From NCBI GenBank assembly GCA_910588855.1, contig CAJUSR010000003.1, positions 124,001 through 188,000 on the forward strand: 64,000 nucleotides of DNA. The letters run 5' to 3'. Below, piece by piece: positions 40,690 to 49,223 of the stretch. Within the stretch, counting starts at the first letter, position 1, and the number at the start of each line of letters is the position of its first letter. The position numbers and the translations under genes are program-made. A model generated the notes under the pieces. It did no database searches, was not told the origin of the DNA, and saw only the letters and a list, made by a program, of their open reading frames with translations. This DNA comes from an uncultured Kineothrix sp. (GTDB lineage Bacteria; Bacillota; Clostridia; Lachnospirales; Lachnospiraceae).

Positions 40690-41400
40690 TTTCTTCTCTT
40701 TTATATTCGGAATCGGTAGTTATGCTTGGATAGCGGAACCCCTAGGTTCTTTTCCATTGCTTTTAAAAACGGAACTAACGTTTAGACATCATTCCGGTCA
40801 TGAATTGGACGTTTCTTATATGGGCACCTTTCATGTGCATAACAAGTGGCATCTGCATCTGTTTAACAATAATTTTTTCGGTTCTGAAAGTTTGCCATGT
40901 GCCAGCCATAGATTATTTGCTTTTCCAGAAACCTGCGGAAGGGTTCCAGATACCGTTGATTCTTACTTTTTTGTCTACCGCGCTCATGGGCAAAAATGTA
41001 CTGTTTGTCCGGCATTTCCTTCCCAAAAATAGAGATATCTTCTGCAGATTCTACGCACTTGTGTCTGATCTGGGTCCAAAAGTCTGCATGTATTCGTGTT
41101 TCAACCTGTTGGCGCAGGTTTCCAGCTTTGTTCCATCTGTGAATACCGTTTCTTTTGATAATGCATCCGTATCCTCTAGTCTTGTTGCTATCTGGTAAAA
41201 AAGTCTTCATAAGGATCTGTAAGAAACCTGATACGGAAACGGGCAATGATACTGTGGTTTGGCATGTTCTGATTGGCCAATAACCACATGAATTTTATAT
41301 CCCGATGGGAGGTTGTTTTAATCTTTCTGGAAAGGTAGATATTTTGGGAACAAGCATAGGTCAGGATTTGGAATATAGTCTTTGGTTCTACTGTGACAGC
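40690..41400 (-). pseudogene. Degenerate IS1182-type transposase
   Basis: Minus-strand reading from ~41400 gives TIFQILTYACSQNIYLSRKI, then HRDIKFMWLLANQNMPNHSI and IARFRIRFL, characteristic of the IS1182-family N-terminal region, followed by frameshifted pieces (AGNLRQQVETRIHADFWTQI, EDISIFGKEMPDKQYIFAHE). Stops and shifts are frequent. 40506-40689 holds no recognisable gene. Confidence 0.65.
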
Positions 41401-41450
41401 CTTCCAATGTTAGATTACTACACTAGAAGGTGTGCCATTTGTTAAGTTGA

Positions 41451-41530
41451 TTGAACTGCCGTGCATCGAACGGAACGCATGGTGGTGTGAGAGGTCGAAA
41501 GTTCTCAAACTAATATTACGTCGTTTGATT
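41451..41530 (+). ncRNA. Probable group II intron 3' remnant (domains V-VI)
   Basis: TTGAACTGCCGTGCATCGAA, CGGAACGCATGGTGGTGTGA, GAGGTCGAAAGTTC follow the pattern of a domain V with a CCGTGC/GCATGG stem and the GGTGGTGTGAGAGG tail seen in clostridial introns. Possibly the far end of the intron whose 5' part is at 38108. 41531-41698 is AT-rich leader with no gene. Confidence 0.5.
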
Positions 41531-41698
41531 GTTTTAGGGTTGCGTCTTTAGGAACAAGACCGTATAATATATGTGCGAGTGACTATTTTTATATAGGCAT
41601 AGGAATAGGTTTCCTTTAAAAATTTAATCAAATAGAAACAGCAATGAAAGAATTATTAGAAATTAGTTTATATTAATATATGAAAAGGAGATGATATT

Positions 41699-42121
41699 AT
41701 GGGAAAGAAAAAAAACAAATATGATTTACCAAACCGTGAAGTGGAAATTCTGTATACTTTATGGGAGGCAGGAAGGCCACTTCTGGCATCGGAGATAGCA
41801 GAGGCGGATGAGGAATTGAAGCTTGCTACTGTGCATACTACATTAAAAAGAATGCTTAAGAAGGATTTGATAGAGGTGGTGGACTTTGCTAAAAGTGGGA
41901 ATGTATTTGGAAGGTGTTACCAGCCGACTGTAAGCTTAGAGGAGTTTGAAATGGAGAGGCTTTCTGGAGACTTTCTTGAAAAGAGGTGTAAGGATATTAC
42001 GATGTCTAATTTCGTAGCAGCATTGCTTCAAAAAAAGGACAGTGATGCGGCAAAGGAGGAGTTGGACGAATTGGAACAAATGATACAAGAACAGAGAGAA
42101 AAATTGAAGGAGAGGAGATAG
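41699..42121 (+). CDS. BlaI/MecI-like repressor, copy 2
   Basis: A 140-residue winged-helix repressor, about 90% identical over 134 aligned residues to the copy at 36161 (14 differences counted by eye), but written in the ordinary AT-rich codons of this genome. It has the same DNA-binding core TVHTTLKRMLKKDLI and the same conserved mid-region NVFGRCYQPTVSLEEFEMER where BlaI-type repressors are cleaved by their peptidase partner, though the exact site is not visible. AAGGAG precedes the ATG. It is followed by its own M56 peptidase 24 bases downstream. Confidence 0.92.
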   Translation: MGKKKNKYDLPNREVEILYTLWEAGRPLLASEIAEADEELKLATVHTTLKRMLKKDLIEVVDFAKSGNVFGRCYQPTVSLEEFEMERLSGDFLEKRCKDITMSNFVAALLQKKDSDAAKEELDELEQMIQEQREKLKERR

Positions 42122-42145
42122 AAAGGGGAGGGAGGTTAATTGTGA

Positions 42146-43294
42146 ATGCTTTCATTTTCCGTAGTGACAAATATACTTTTTTTCAGTAGTGTAGCAATCA
42201 TTGTGCTTAAAATTATATTTTGTAATGATAGAGTGGTGCTGCGGCTGGATGTCAGATTTGTGTTGATTTGTTTGATGCTTGTTGTATTGCGGCTACTCGT
42301 GCCAGTGGAGTCGCCGTTGGTAAGCCGAATTCCCATTTTCAGAATATATCCAGATGCATACCGCTTTTTGAGAAAGTCATTATCTGGGTTTGGGAATATT
42401 GATATAAGCTGGATACGGATTTTGAGAGTAGGGTGGATAACTGGGGCAACAGTGTGTATTATTAAACATTGTGTGGTATATTATTTTGTAGCAAGGCAGA
42501 TAAGGTCCTACAAAGGTTTGAATAACTTAGAGTTTAGAAGGGTGATAGAAAAAATAAATGTGGAATGGGGGAAAAATGCCAAATTTAAGCTGGTTGGTTC
42601 AGAGTATGAGGCGGTGCCCTGTGTATTTGGAGTATTCAAGCCATATATAGTGTTGCCGGATAAAGAGTATAGTCAAAAGGAGATATATTACATATTAAAG
42701 CATGAAATGTCTCATTTTTATCGTGGAGATATGGTAGCGCGTGTATTGTGTGAAGTTCTGAAGGCAATTTATTGGTGGAATCCGTTTATTTATATGTTAT
42801 CCGATCTTGTAGTAGACATGCAGGAAGTTAATGTGGACTTTGGGATTATTAAAGGTTTGCCAAGCATGGAACAACTGGAGTATTCAGATTGTCTGATTAA
42901 AGTTGCAAGAAGAGATATATGCAGGGGAAGGAATCCGTATACAGCAGGATTTAAGAGAGAAAGCCCATCAGCAATTCATAAACGGATAGGCTTAATGCTA
43001 AAGAGTTTAGAGATGAATGGTGGAAAAACAGTGGGAAGTATCTTGCTGTCTGTACTTATAGTATGCTTGATAACCTTATGTCCTAGTGTTTTTATGTTTG
43101 AACCATATTCTATTCCAGATATGGATATTGAGGGTTCGGCAGGGATAGAGGATGGTGGCATATATTATTTAAGAAATTCGGATGGTACTTTTAGCGTATA
43201 TATAGATGGTCAGTATTTTGCAACAGTAACAAAAATATTTGATAAAGAAATACAAATATATGATAATCCGAAAGAAATTAGCAAAGGCAAATGA
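42146..43294 (+). CDS. BlaR1/MecR1-like M56-family membrane metallopeptidase, copy 2
   Basis: 382 residues, same length as copy 1, with the zinc site HEMSH at 186-190 (ILKHEMSHFYRGDM) and WWNPFIYMLSDLVVDMQEVNVD. It also lacks a penicillin-sensing domain and ends in a short external tail SAGIEDGGIYYLRNSDGTFS. It presumably senses a cell-surface signal and cleaves the copy-2 repressor. The conserved tails of both copies suggest the same ligand. It ends before an intact terminator; no small secreted protein gene follows. Confidence 0.87.
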   Translation: MLSFSVVTNILFFSSVAIIVLKIIFCNDRVVLRLDVRFVLICLMLVVLRLLVPVESPLVSRIPIFRIYPDAYRFLRKSLSGFGNIDISWIRILRVGWITGATVCIIKHCVVYYFVARQIRSYKGLNNLEFRRVIEKINVEWGKNAKFKLVGSEYEAVPCVFGVFKPYIVLPDKEYSQKEIYYILKHEMSHFYRGDMVARVLCEVLKAIYWWNPFIYMLSDLVVDMQEVNVDFGIIKGLPSMEQLEYSDCLIKVARRDICRGRNPYTAGFKRESPSAIHKRIGLMLKSLEMNGGKTVGSILLSVLIVCLITLCPSVFMFEPYSIPDMDIEGSAGIEDGGIYYLRNSDGTFSVYIDGQYFATVTKIFDKEIQIYDNPKEISKGK

Positions 43295-43409
43295 TATATG
43301 TATTGTTTAGCGCTAAGAACCATTAGTCTTGTATGGTAATCTTATCATATAAGAAGATACACAAACGTGGGTTTATAGAAAGTATTCATATTTTTTATAA
43401 TAATTGATG

Positions 43410-43442
43410 AAGCTTGGTAGTAAATTCTACTATCAAGTTTTT
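43410..43442 (+). terminator. Terminator after the second BlaI/M56 module
   Basis: AAGCTTGGTAGTA pairs with TACTATCAAGTT around AATTC, followed by T. 43295-43511 holds nothing else except the left IS256 target repeat. Confidence 0.75.
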
Positions 43443-43733
43443 AAGTTATATATTAAGAATAAACTAAAGTTATTGACAATCTAGGGTATTTATTAGATTA
43501 TCACGTAGATTGAGACCGTTTCAAGTTTTGTGTAAACCCAAAATCTGATATAAGATAGGTGAATAGTTACGAAGGGGCAGAGCCAGATTTCAGGTTCTGC
43601 CCCTTGTCTGGTAAACGGTAGATAGTGCGTACCTCGACTGTGAGGAAAAAATATGTGACAATAGACTATATTTCTATCACGGGTATTAAAAGTTGATCCT
43701 TAACTTTTGATACCGCTATACGGAGGTAAGTCT

Positions 43734-44108
43734 ATGAATTCAGCAACAACGGTAGTGGCTGTACAATACCGTTTAAAAGAGTGGGCGGGGCAGATCAGGG
43801 AGTGCCAGAACCGTCCCGCAGGCATGAGTGTCGTCGATTGGTGCGCCAGCCACGGCATTACGAAAGCGAACTACTATTACAGGCTGCGCCGCGTAAGGCA
43901 GGCATGTCTGGAAAACCTTCCGCCGGAGGCTCCGGCACAGCAGATTGTCCCGGTAAACACCTGCCTCCTGCAGCAGGAAACACAAAGCGGCAACGGAATG
44001 CAGCAGGGGCTTTCCGTTTCTGTAAACGGTTTTTCCATCCACGTAACGGAACCCACATCCATGCCGCTGTTTGCGGCAGTACTGGAGGTGGTGCGGAATG
44101 CTCAATGA
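43734..44108 (+). CDS. IS66 family accessory protein TnpA
   Basis: 124 residues from ATG 43734 (GGAGGT 6 bases upstream). It carries the family helix-turn-helix region WCASHGITKANYYYRLRRVR. IS66 elements need TnpA and TnpB for efficient transposition; their exact roles are not well defined. It overlaps TnpB by 11 bases. Codon use is G/C-richer than in the neighbouring chromosome, which fits recent arrival. Confidence 0.9.
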   Translation: MNSATTVVAVQYRLKEWAGQIRECQNRPAGMSVVDWCASHGITKANYYYRLRRVRQACLENLPPEAPAQQIVPVNTCLLQQETQSGNGMQQGLSVSVNGFSIHVTEPTSMPLFAAVLEVVRNAQ

Positions 44109-44460
44109 CGCCACCTGCTTTAAAGCCGTCTACATTGTCTGCGGCTACACCGACCTGCGCGCCGGCATGGACCGGCTGGCGGCACTCGTGGAAACACAGG
44201 CCGGGAACAGGCCATATATCCCGGATACACCCTATCTTTTCTGCGGGAGGCGCACAGACCGCATCAAGGGACTTGTATGGGAAGGGGACGGCTGGCTCCT
44301 GTTATACAAGCGGCTCTCGGAAAGCCGGTTCCAGTGGCCGCGCACCCCGGAGGAGGTGCGTGAATTAACGCCGCAGCAGTTCCGGTGGCTGATGGAAGGG
44401 CTGACGATCACCCCGAAGAAATCGGTCAGGCCGGTGGAACCGCCGGAATACATGGGATGA
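44098..44460 (+). CDS. IS66 family accessory protein TnpB (Orf2)
   Basis: 120 residues from ATG 44098, with the conserved start VYIVCGYTDLRAGMDRLAAL and the GLVWEGDGWLLLYKRLSESR segment that define this family. It overlaps tnpA and is followed by 275 non-coding bases before tnpC. Complete, with no frameshift. The gap between 44461 and 44735 is part of the element and shows no gene. Confidence 0.95.
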   Translation: MLNDATCFKAVYIVCGYTDLRAGMDRLAALVETQAGNRPYIPDTPYLFCGRRTDRIKGLVWEGDGWLLLYKRLSESRFQWPRTPEEVRELTPQQFRWLMEGLTITPKKSVRPVEPPEYMG

Positions 44461-44735
44461 CTTTGTGCAAAACGGAGAAATTTTCAGATGGTCTTCCTGC
44501 TGGAAAAAATGTCCCGCCTTATCCCTGCCAAACCGCGCTGCACACCATAAAGGAGTCCGGAATGGACGCAGACATGCTTTTTCTCCCCGAAAAGTGTTCT
44601 GGAAACAGCATCGTGCAAAGGCGGCATCCGCTGTCTTAACCATAGGCATTGTGACGGACATCCGGCAGTGACGGGTCCGCAAAAATCCCGTATCTATGGT
44701 ATAATAAGGCTATCAGGATAACGGGAGAAAACAGC

Positions 44736-46358
44736 ATGGCCTTAAAATATACGGGAGAACAACTGAACAGCCTTGACAAGGAAACGCTGATCAAGCTGTT
44801 CCTGTCGCAGCAGGAGCAGCTTGAAAATATCGACCATACGCTCCAGCTTGTTTTGGAACAGATGGCGGATTTAAAGCGGCACCGGTTTGGCCGGCCATCG
44901 GAGAAACATGAGGCCGAAGACCAGGTCTCCTTTATGGAAGTGGATGGGAAGATTGTATTCTTTAACGAACCCGAAGCTGTTGCTGCAGAGGAAAACACGC
45001 AGGATGAGGCGGAAAGTGTTTCCCGCGCAAAACCGAAGAAAAAGCAGGGCAAACGGGAAGAAGACCTGGACGGGATTCCGGTAGTTGTGGTGGAACATTC
45101 CATGACGGATGAGGAACTGGAGGGTAAATTTGGAAAGGACGGCTGGAAACAGCTCCCGGATGAAGTATACCGCAGGTACAGCTTTACCCCGGCGGAAATC
45201 GAGGTGGAGGAACACCATGTGAAGGTATATGCCGGAAAGGAAACGGAAGGGGTCATCAAAGCGCCGCATCCGCAGGCCTTATTAAGGGGGAGCCTTGTTT
45301 CCCCTTCGCTGGAGGCAGCGGTGATGAACGCCAAATATGTCAATGCCGTCCCCCTTTACCGGCAGGAACAGGGGTTTGAACGTTATGGCCTGCACATTTC
45401 AAGACAGGACATGGCGCACTGGACGATCCAGTGCGCAGGCCGTTACCTTGCGGCCCTTTATGATTACCTCCACGAAAAGCTGTACAGCTACCACGTCCTG
45501 CAGGCAGACGAGACGCCCGTACTGGTGAATAAGGACGGCCGCCCTGCCGGGAGCAAAAGTTGCATGTGGGTATACCGCACCGGACGGATGTATACAGAAT
45601 GCCAGATCGTCCTTTATGGATATCAGATGACCCGCAATGCCAGCCATCCAAGGGAATTCCTGAAGGATTTCAGCGGGGTATGCGTCACGGACGGCTATCA
45701 GGTTTACCATACGATTGAAGAGGAACGGGAAGATCTGAAGATTGCCGGATGCTGGTCCCATGCGAGGCGCAGGTTTGATGAAGCAGTAAAAGCGCTGCCG
45801 AAAGCAAAGCAGAAGGACAGCCGCGCATATCTTGCGCTGACCATGATACAGGCCATCTACCGGGAGGAAAAACTGCTTAAGGATCTTCCGGCAGAAGAAC
45901 GTATGATCCGCCGCCAGCTGAGCGTAAAGCCCCTGGTGGAGGCTTATTTCGTATGGGTGCGTGAAAACCTCCCGAAGGTGCCGCAGAAAAGCAAGACGTG
46001 GGAAGGTTTCAATTATTCCCTGAACCAGGAAAAATACCTGAAGGTGTTCCTGGACGATGGCGAAGTGCCGATGGACAATAACGCTGCGGAACAGTCCATC
46101 CGCGGATTCTGCATCGGCAAGAAAAACTGGGTGATGATCGATACCATTGCCGGTGCAAAGTCCAGCGCCATCATCTACAGCATTGCGGAAACCGCAAAAG
46201 CAAACAATCTGAAACCGTATGATTACTTTGAGTATCTGCTTACCGAGATCCCGAAGCATCTGGATGATACAGACCGCAGTTTTCTGGATGACCTGCTCCC
46301 CTGGTCACTAAGCCTGCCAGCGAATTGCCGCAAGCCTGATAAAAGTGAAGTGAAATAA
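44736..46358 (+). CDS. IS66 family transposase TnpC
   Basis: 540 residues. Order of parts: N-terminal coiled coil and HRFGRPSEK leader, a zinc-finger-like region that here lacks obvious paired cysteines (PDEVYRRYSFTPAEIEVEEH), then the DDE catalytic core with LQADETPVLV, VCVTDGYQVYH and PMDNNAAEQSIRGFCIGKKN, and the C-terminal YFEYLLTEIPKH. It cuts and joins the element's ends. It is full length and intact. Confidence 0.96.
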   Translation: MALKYTGEQLNSLDKETLIKLFLSQQEQLENIDHTLQLVLEQMADLKRHRFGRPSEKHEAEDQVSFMEVDGKIVFFNEPEAVAAEENTQDEAESVSRAKPKKKQGKREEDLDGIPVVVVEHSMTDEELEGKFGKDGWKQLPDEVYRRYSFTPAEIEVEEHHVKVYAGKETEGVIKAPHPQALLRGSLVSPSLEAAVMNAKYVNAVPLYRQEQGFERYGLHISRQDMAHWTIQCAGRYLAALYDYLHEKLYSYHVLQADETPVLVNKDGRPAGSKSCMWVYRTGRMYTECQIVLYGYQMTRNASHPREFLKDFSGVCVTDGYQVYHTIEEEREDLKIAGCWSHARRRFDEAVKALPKAKQKDSRAYLALTMIQAIYREEKLLKDLPAEERMIRRQLSVKPLVEAYFVWVRENLPKVPQKSKTWEGFNYSLNQEKYLKVFLDDGEVPMDNNAAEQSIRGFCIGKKNWVMIDTIAGAKSSAIIYSIAETAKANNLKPYDYFEYLLTEIPKHLDDTDRSFLDDLLPWSLSLPANCRKPDKSEVK

Positions 46359-46486
46359 AGACTGGAACAAATCTGTTTCTATCATACAGGTTTGCTCTTG
46401 TTTTGTATAGGTACTCACTATCTACCGTTTACCTTGTCTGTATTATACAAAGATTTCCGGGGCTGTCAATCCAGCCCTTATATCTT

Positions 46487-47740
46487 TTACAGATTCCTGC
46501 CGGAAAGGCGTTCCTCAAAATAAATCTCTAACTGGGAATGGATCTGTCCCCAGTCCTGCCGGTGGCCTGTCCATTTCTTTGTAATGTCTATCATTGCAAG
46601 GTACAGCATTTTTAACAGGCTGTCGTCGGTTGGGAATACGGTTTTGGATTTTGTCACTTTCCTAAGCTGCCTGTTAAAACCTTCAATGGCATTTGTCGTA
46701 TAAATAAGGCGCCTTACTGTTTCCGGATACTTGAAATAGGTGGGCAGGGTTGCCCAGTTGTCATGCCACGATTTGTAGATTTTCGGGTATTTGGCATCCC
46801 ACTTATCCCGGAACAGTTCCAGTTCCTGTAAGGCTGTTTCTTCTGTCGGGGCGGCATACACAAGCTTAAGGTCAGTCATCCGCCTTTTGATGTCTTTATA
46901 AGAAACGAATCTTGTAGGATTCCTGATCTGGTGGATGACGCACTGCTGGATTTCTGTTTTTGGGTATACTGCCTCTATTGCCTGTGGGAAGCCCGTAAGC
47001 CCGTCCACACAGGCAATCAGGATGTCTTCCACACCCCGGTTCTTTAGCCCGTTCATAATGGATAGCCAGAACCTGGCGCTCTCGTTTTCCCCCACATACA
47101 TCCCCGGTACATCTTTTCTGCCATTCATATCGATGCCAAGGGCTATGTAGACGGCACGTTTTACAATGCGCCCTTCACTCCTGGCATGGTAGTGGATGGC
47201 ATCCATAAAGACCACGGCATAAACTTCTTCCAAAGGCCGTTCCTGCCATTCTTTTACAATGGGGAGAATCTTATCCGTAATCCGGCTGATGGCGCTGTCG
47301 GAGATGTCTATGTCGTAGGGTTCTTTCATATGGGACTCTATATCCCCGGTAGTCATGCCCTTTGCATACATGGAGAGGATTTTTTCTTCCATGTCCTGTG
47401 TGACGGTGTTCTGATACTTTTTGATGAGCTGCGGCTCATAGTCCCCGTTGCGGTCACGGGGGACAGCCATTTCCATGTCCCCGTAACTGGTGTGCATGGC
47501 CTTTGTGGAGTGGCCGTTCCTGCTGTTATCGGTTTCCTTGTTCCTGTAGTCGTACTTTGAGTAGCCAAGCTCTTCATCCAGTTCCTGATCCAGTACGCCT
47601 TCTAAAAGGACGGACATCATGTCCCGCATGACGGCGTTGACATCTGTACCGTCTTTGATGCTGATATCGTTTTCTTTCAGATATCCCTTCATCATTCCCC
47701 GCATGGCGGCTTTCTGTGGGCTTTCTTTTCTTCTTGCCAT
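46487..47740 (-). CDS. IS256 family transposase
   Basis: 417 residues on the minus strand, with GGAGGT 8 bases before the ATG. Motifs include ELGYSKYDYRNKETDNSRNG, VVFMDAIHYHARSEGRIVKR (first catalytic Asp), VDGLTGFPQAIEAVYPKTEI (second) and TTNAIEGFNRQLRKVTKSK with the catalytic Glu. It is the complete mutator-type transposase. The IS66 insertion lies downstream of its stop, so the protein is undamaged and the element might still move if its ends remain recognised. Confidence 0.96.
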   Translation of the reverse strand: MARRKESPQKAAMRGMMKGYLKENDISIKDGTDVNAVMRDMMSVLLEGVLDQELDEELGYSKYDYRNKETDNSRNGHSTKAMHTSYGDMEMAVPRDRNGDYEPQLIKKYQNTVTQDMEEKILSMYAKGMTTGDIESHMKEPYDIDISDSAISRITDKILPIVKEWQERPLEEVYAVVFMDAIHYHARSEGRIVKRAVYIALGIDMNGRKDVPGMYVGENESARFWLSIMNGLKNRGVEDILIACVDGLTGFPQAIEAVYPKTEIQQCVIHQIRNPTRFVSYKDIKRRMTDLKLVYAAPTEETALQELELFRDKWDAKYPKIYKSWHDNWATLPTYFKYPETVRRLIYTTNAIEGFNRQLRKVTKSKTVFPTDDSLLKMLYLAMIDITKKWTGHRQDWGQIHSQLEIYFEERLSGRNL

Positions 47741-47997
47741 AATAATACCTCCAGACTGTGTAGTTTTATCTTACATCAGTCTGGAGGTTTACACAAACTT
47801 TGGGATAGGCCCCGTAGATTCTTTAGTTATGAGGTATTTACAAACTTTTAATGAATTTTTCATTTGAGATTTCATGCTTGTAGTTAATAGTTAGAGTCTT
47901 CAATAGTTACTTTCTTAGTTAAAAGCAATTGTAAAACCCCACCCCCAAAACCCCCAAAGCAAGAGCAGGAGTTAAATAAAAATTCTTAAAAATATTA

Positions 47998-48113
47998 TTT
48001 ACATATAAATTTTTTAATGGTATTATAGTACCAGTTTTAATTGATATCAATATATTATGTAAGTAATGGAGCGGTAGATATTGCAGGCGGATTGCTGACA
48101 ATATTGCCGCTTC
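47998..48113 (+). promoter_or_regulatory. Leader element e: promoter, hairpin, terminator-like stem before the LytTR gene
   Basis: TTTACA-17-TATTAT (47998-48026, spacer ends ATGG), palindrome ATTGATATCAAT (48040-48051), then GCGGTAGATATTG pairing with CAATATTGCCGC (48071-48110), with a short T-rich end. 47821-47997 has no gene; a C-rich run is at 47935-47957. Confidence 0.65.
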
Positions 48114-48129
48114 AGTCTTTTATGGAAAT

Positions 48130-48951
48130 ATGCGGGGGCTTATGGGTAGGCAAAAGAATAAAGAAAATATGAGAATGGTTCGGGTCGCGGTGACATCTGA
48201 TTCCGGTGGACAGATATTGTCGGAGAAGGGGGGAGTGCAGCCATGCCGACAACCCTTTTCCGAAGGAATGCTTTCCTTCCAACAGGAAGTAGATAAGAGC
48301 ATTGCTTTAGCTCTGGAAAAAAACAAAGCGTTTTCTTGCCAATTGACTTCTTATCAAGGGATGGCTGGAGTGATGAACAGCAAAAAAGTTTTTGACATCG
48401 TTGTTTTGTATGTAGGGAAGGAAGAAGCCGATTCACTAAAGACGGAAGAAATGCACTGGCTGAAAAATACATCTGCAAGGGTTATTTGTGTGGCGAATGG
48501 AACAAGTTTTTTAAAGGATGCTTTCCGCATAGGGGTGTTCAGGTATGTGTTGAGGGAGGATATTGAAAAGGATTTGCCGGAAGCGATAGGGGAAGTCCTG
48601 CAGGAAATCAAACCGGTACGTGGATTACGGCTTACCATTAACGGCGAGGCTAAATGGGTACCGTTTGAGGACATATATTACATTGAAGCATTCGGCGATG
48701 AAGCGATTATTTATAAAAAGGATACATATTCCACCGTACGCAAAACGATGAATTATCTGCTGGAACAGTTAGGAGATGCTTTTTACCGGTGCCATAAGTC
48801 GTATATTGTGAATTTTGATTATGTACAGAGGATAGATACTGACAGCATTATTTTAAAGGACGCCAGGAGCGTGCCGGTGTCTGTCAGACGTAGGGGCGGA
48901 TTATTGAAAATCTATAATCATTATGAAGAAAGTATGGAAAAGAATAGATAA
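48130..48951 (+). CDS. LytTR-family regulator with degenerate receiver-like domain
   Basis: 273 residues from ATG 48130 (ATG 48142 also possible). The C-terminal ~100 residues are a LytTR DNA-binding domain: KWVPFEDIYYIEAFGDEAII, STVRKTMNYLLEQLGDAFYRCHKSYIVNFDYVQ, and SVPVSVRRRGGLLKIY. The N-terminal part looks like a response-regulator receiver, but the strand where the phospho-acceptor Asp should be reads FDIVVLYVG, with tyrosine there. It is therefore unlikely to be phosphorylated normally. It lies behind leader e, just before the ManC-ManA unit, and may control surface-glycan genes. Target sites are not identified. Confidence 0.87.
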   Translation: MRGLMGRQKNKENMRMVRVAVTSDSGGQILSEKGGVQPCRQPFSEGMLSFQQEVDKSIALALEKNKAFSCQLTSYQGMAGVMNSKKVFDIVVLYVGKEEADSLKTEEMHWLKNTSARVICVANGTSFLKDAFRIGVFRYVLREDIEKDLPEAIGEVLQEIKPVRGLRLTINGEAKWVPFEDIYYIEAFGDEAIIYKKDTYSTVRKTMNYLLEQLGDAFYRCHKSYIVNFDYVQRIDTDSIILKDARSVPVSVRRRGGLLKIYNHYEESMEKNR

Positions 48952-49000
48952 ATATATTTGCAACGTTGGTCGATAAACAGTAACGTTTAACTCAAAAATA

Positions 49001-49159
49001 TAGACAAATTTGCTGATTTGAGTATAATAGTTAACATAATCTCCAGTTTTCAATATGTTTAAACATTATAGAAAGCTAGGTTTTGTATTTATTCTTAAAG
49101 CGCGAAATTAGGAAGGCATATTTTCACGGAAGGTGGGAATTATGCCTTTCTAATTTTTT
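49001..49159 (+). promoter_or_regulatory. Leader element f: promoter, palindrome, intrinsic terminator before the ManC-ManA gene
   Basis: TAGACA-16-TATAAT (49001-49028), palindrome ATGTTTAAACAT (49055-49066), then a 15-bp stem AATTAGGAAGGCATA/TATGCCTTTCTAATT with T run (49106-49159), 65 bases before the ATG. The terminator would stop most transcripts unless antiterminated. Confidence 0.75.
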
Positions 49160-49223
49160 ACTGTGTTTTGCAGCAGATTTGTGTTAAGATGGTAGAAGAA
49201 AATCGGTAAAGGAAAAGAACGCG

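Larger units (their letters stand above)
43611..46432 (+). mobile_element. IS66-family insertion sequence, nested in the IS256-family element
   Basis: Ends GTAAACGGTAGATAGTGCGT... at 43611-43634 and its near-exact inverted copy at 46409-46432 (one mismatch in 24). CTTGTCTG at 43603-43610 and 46433-46440 is the 8-bp target duplication usual for this family. 2822 bp, with three genes in the order TnpA, TnpB, TnpC. It sits beside the GGGGCAGAGCC/GGTTCTGCCCC hairpin (43575-43602) of the host element. Confidence 0.93.
43512..47812 (-). mobile_element. IS256-family insertion sequence, interrupted by an IS66-family element
   Basis: CGTAGATT occurs at 43504-43511 and 47813-47820 as an 8-bp target duplication. 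The ends just inside are imperfect inverted repeats of 27 bases sharing TTTGTGTAAACC. Without the inner insertion and its duplicated 8 bp the element would be 1471 bp, a normal IS256-family size. The transposase at 46487-47740 appears complete. Confidence 0.85.

Noticed and set aside
40661..41198. Plus-strand open frames of 123 and 132 codons
   Set aside because: They are opposite a degenerate IS1182-type transposase on the minus strand and have no domain of their own.
44636..45343. 235-codon minus-strand frame in the IS66 transposase gene
   Set aside because: Antisense shadow of the intact TnpC frame, which has clear DDE motifs; the frame is Ser/Cys/Phe-rich without any recognisable domain.
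45399..46259. 286-codon minus-strand frame in the IS66 transposase gene
   Set aside because: Also antisense to TnpC and without recognisable motifs.
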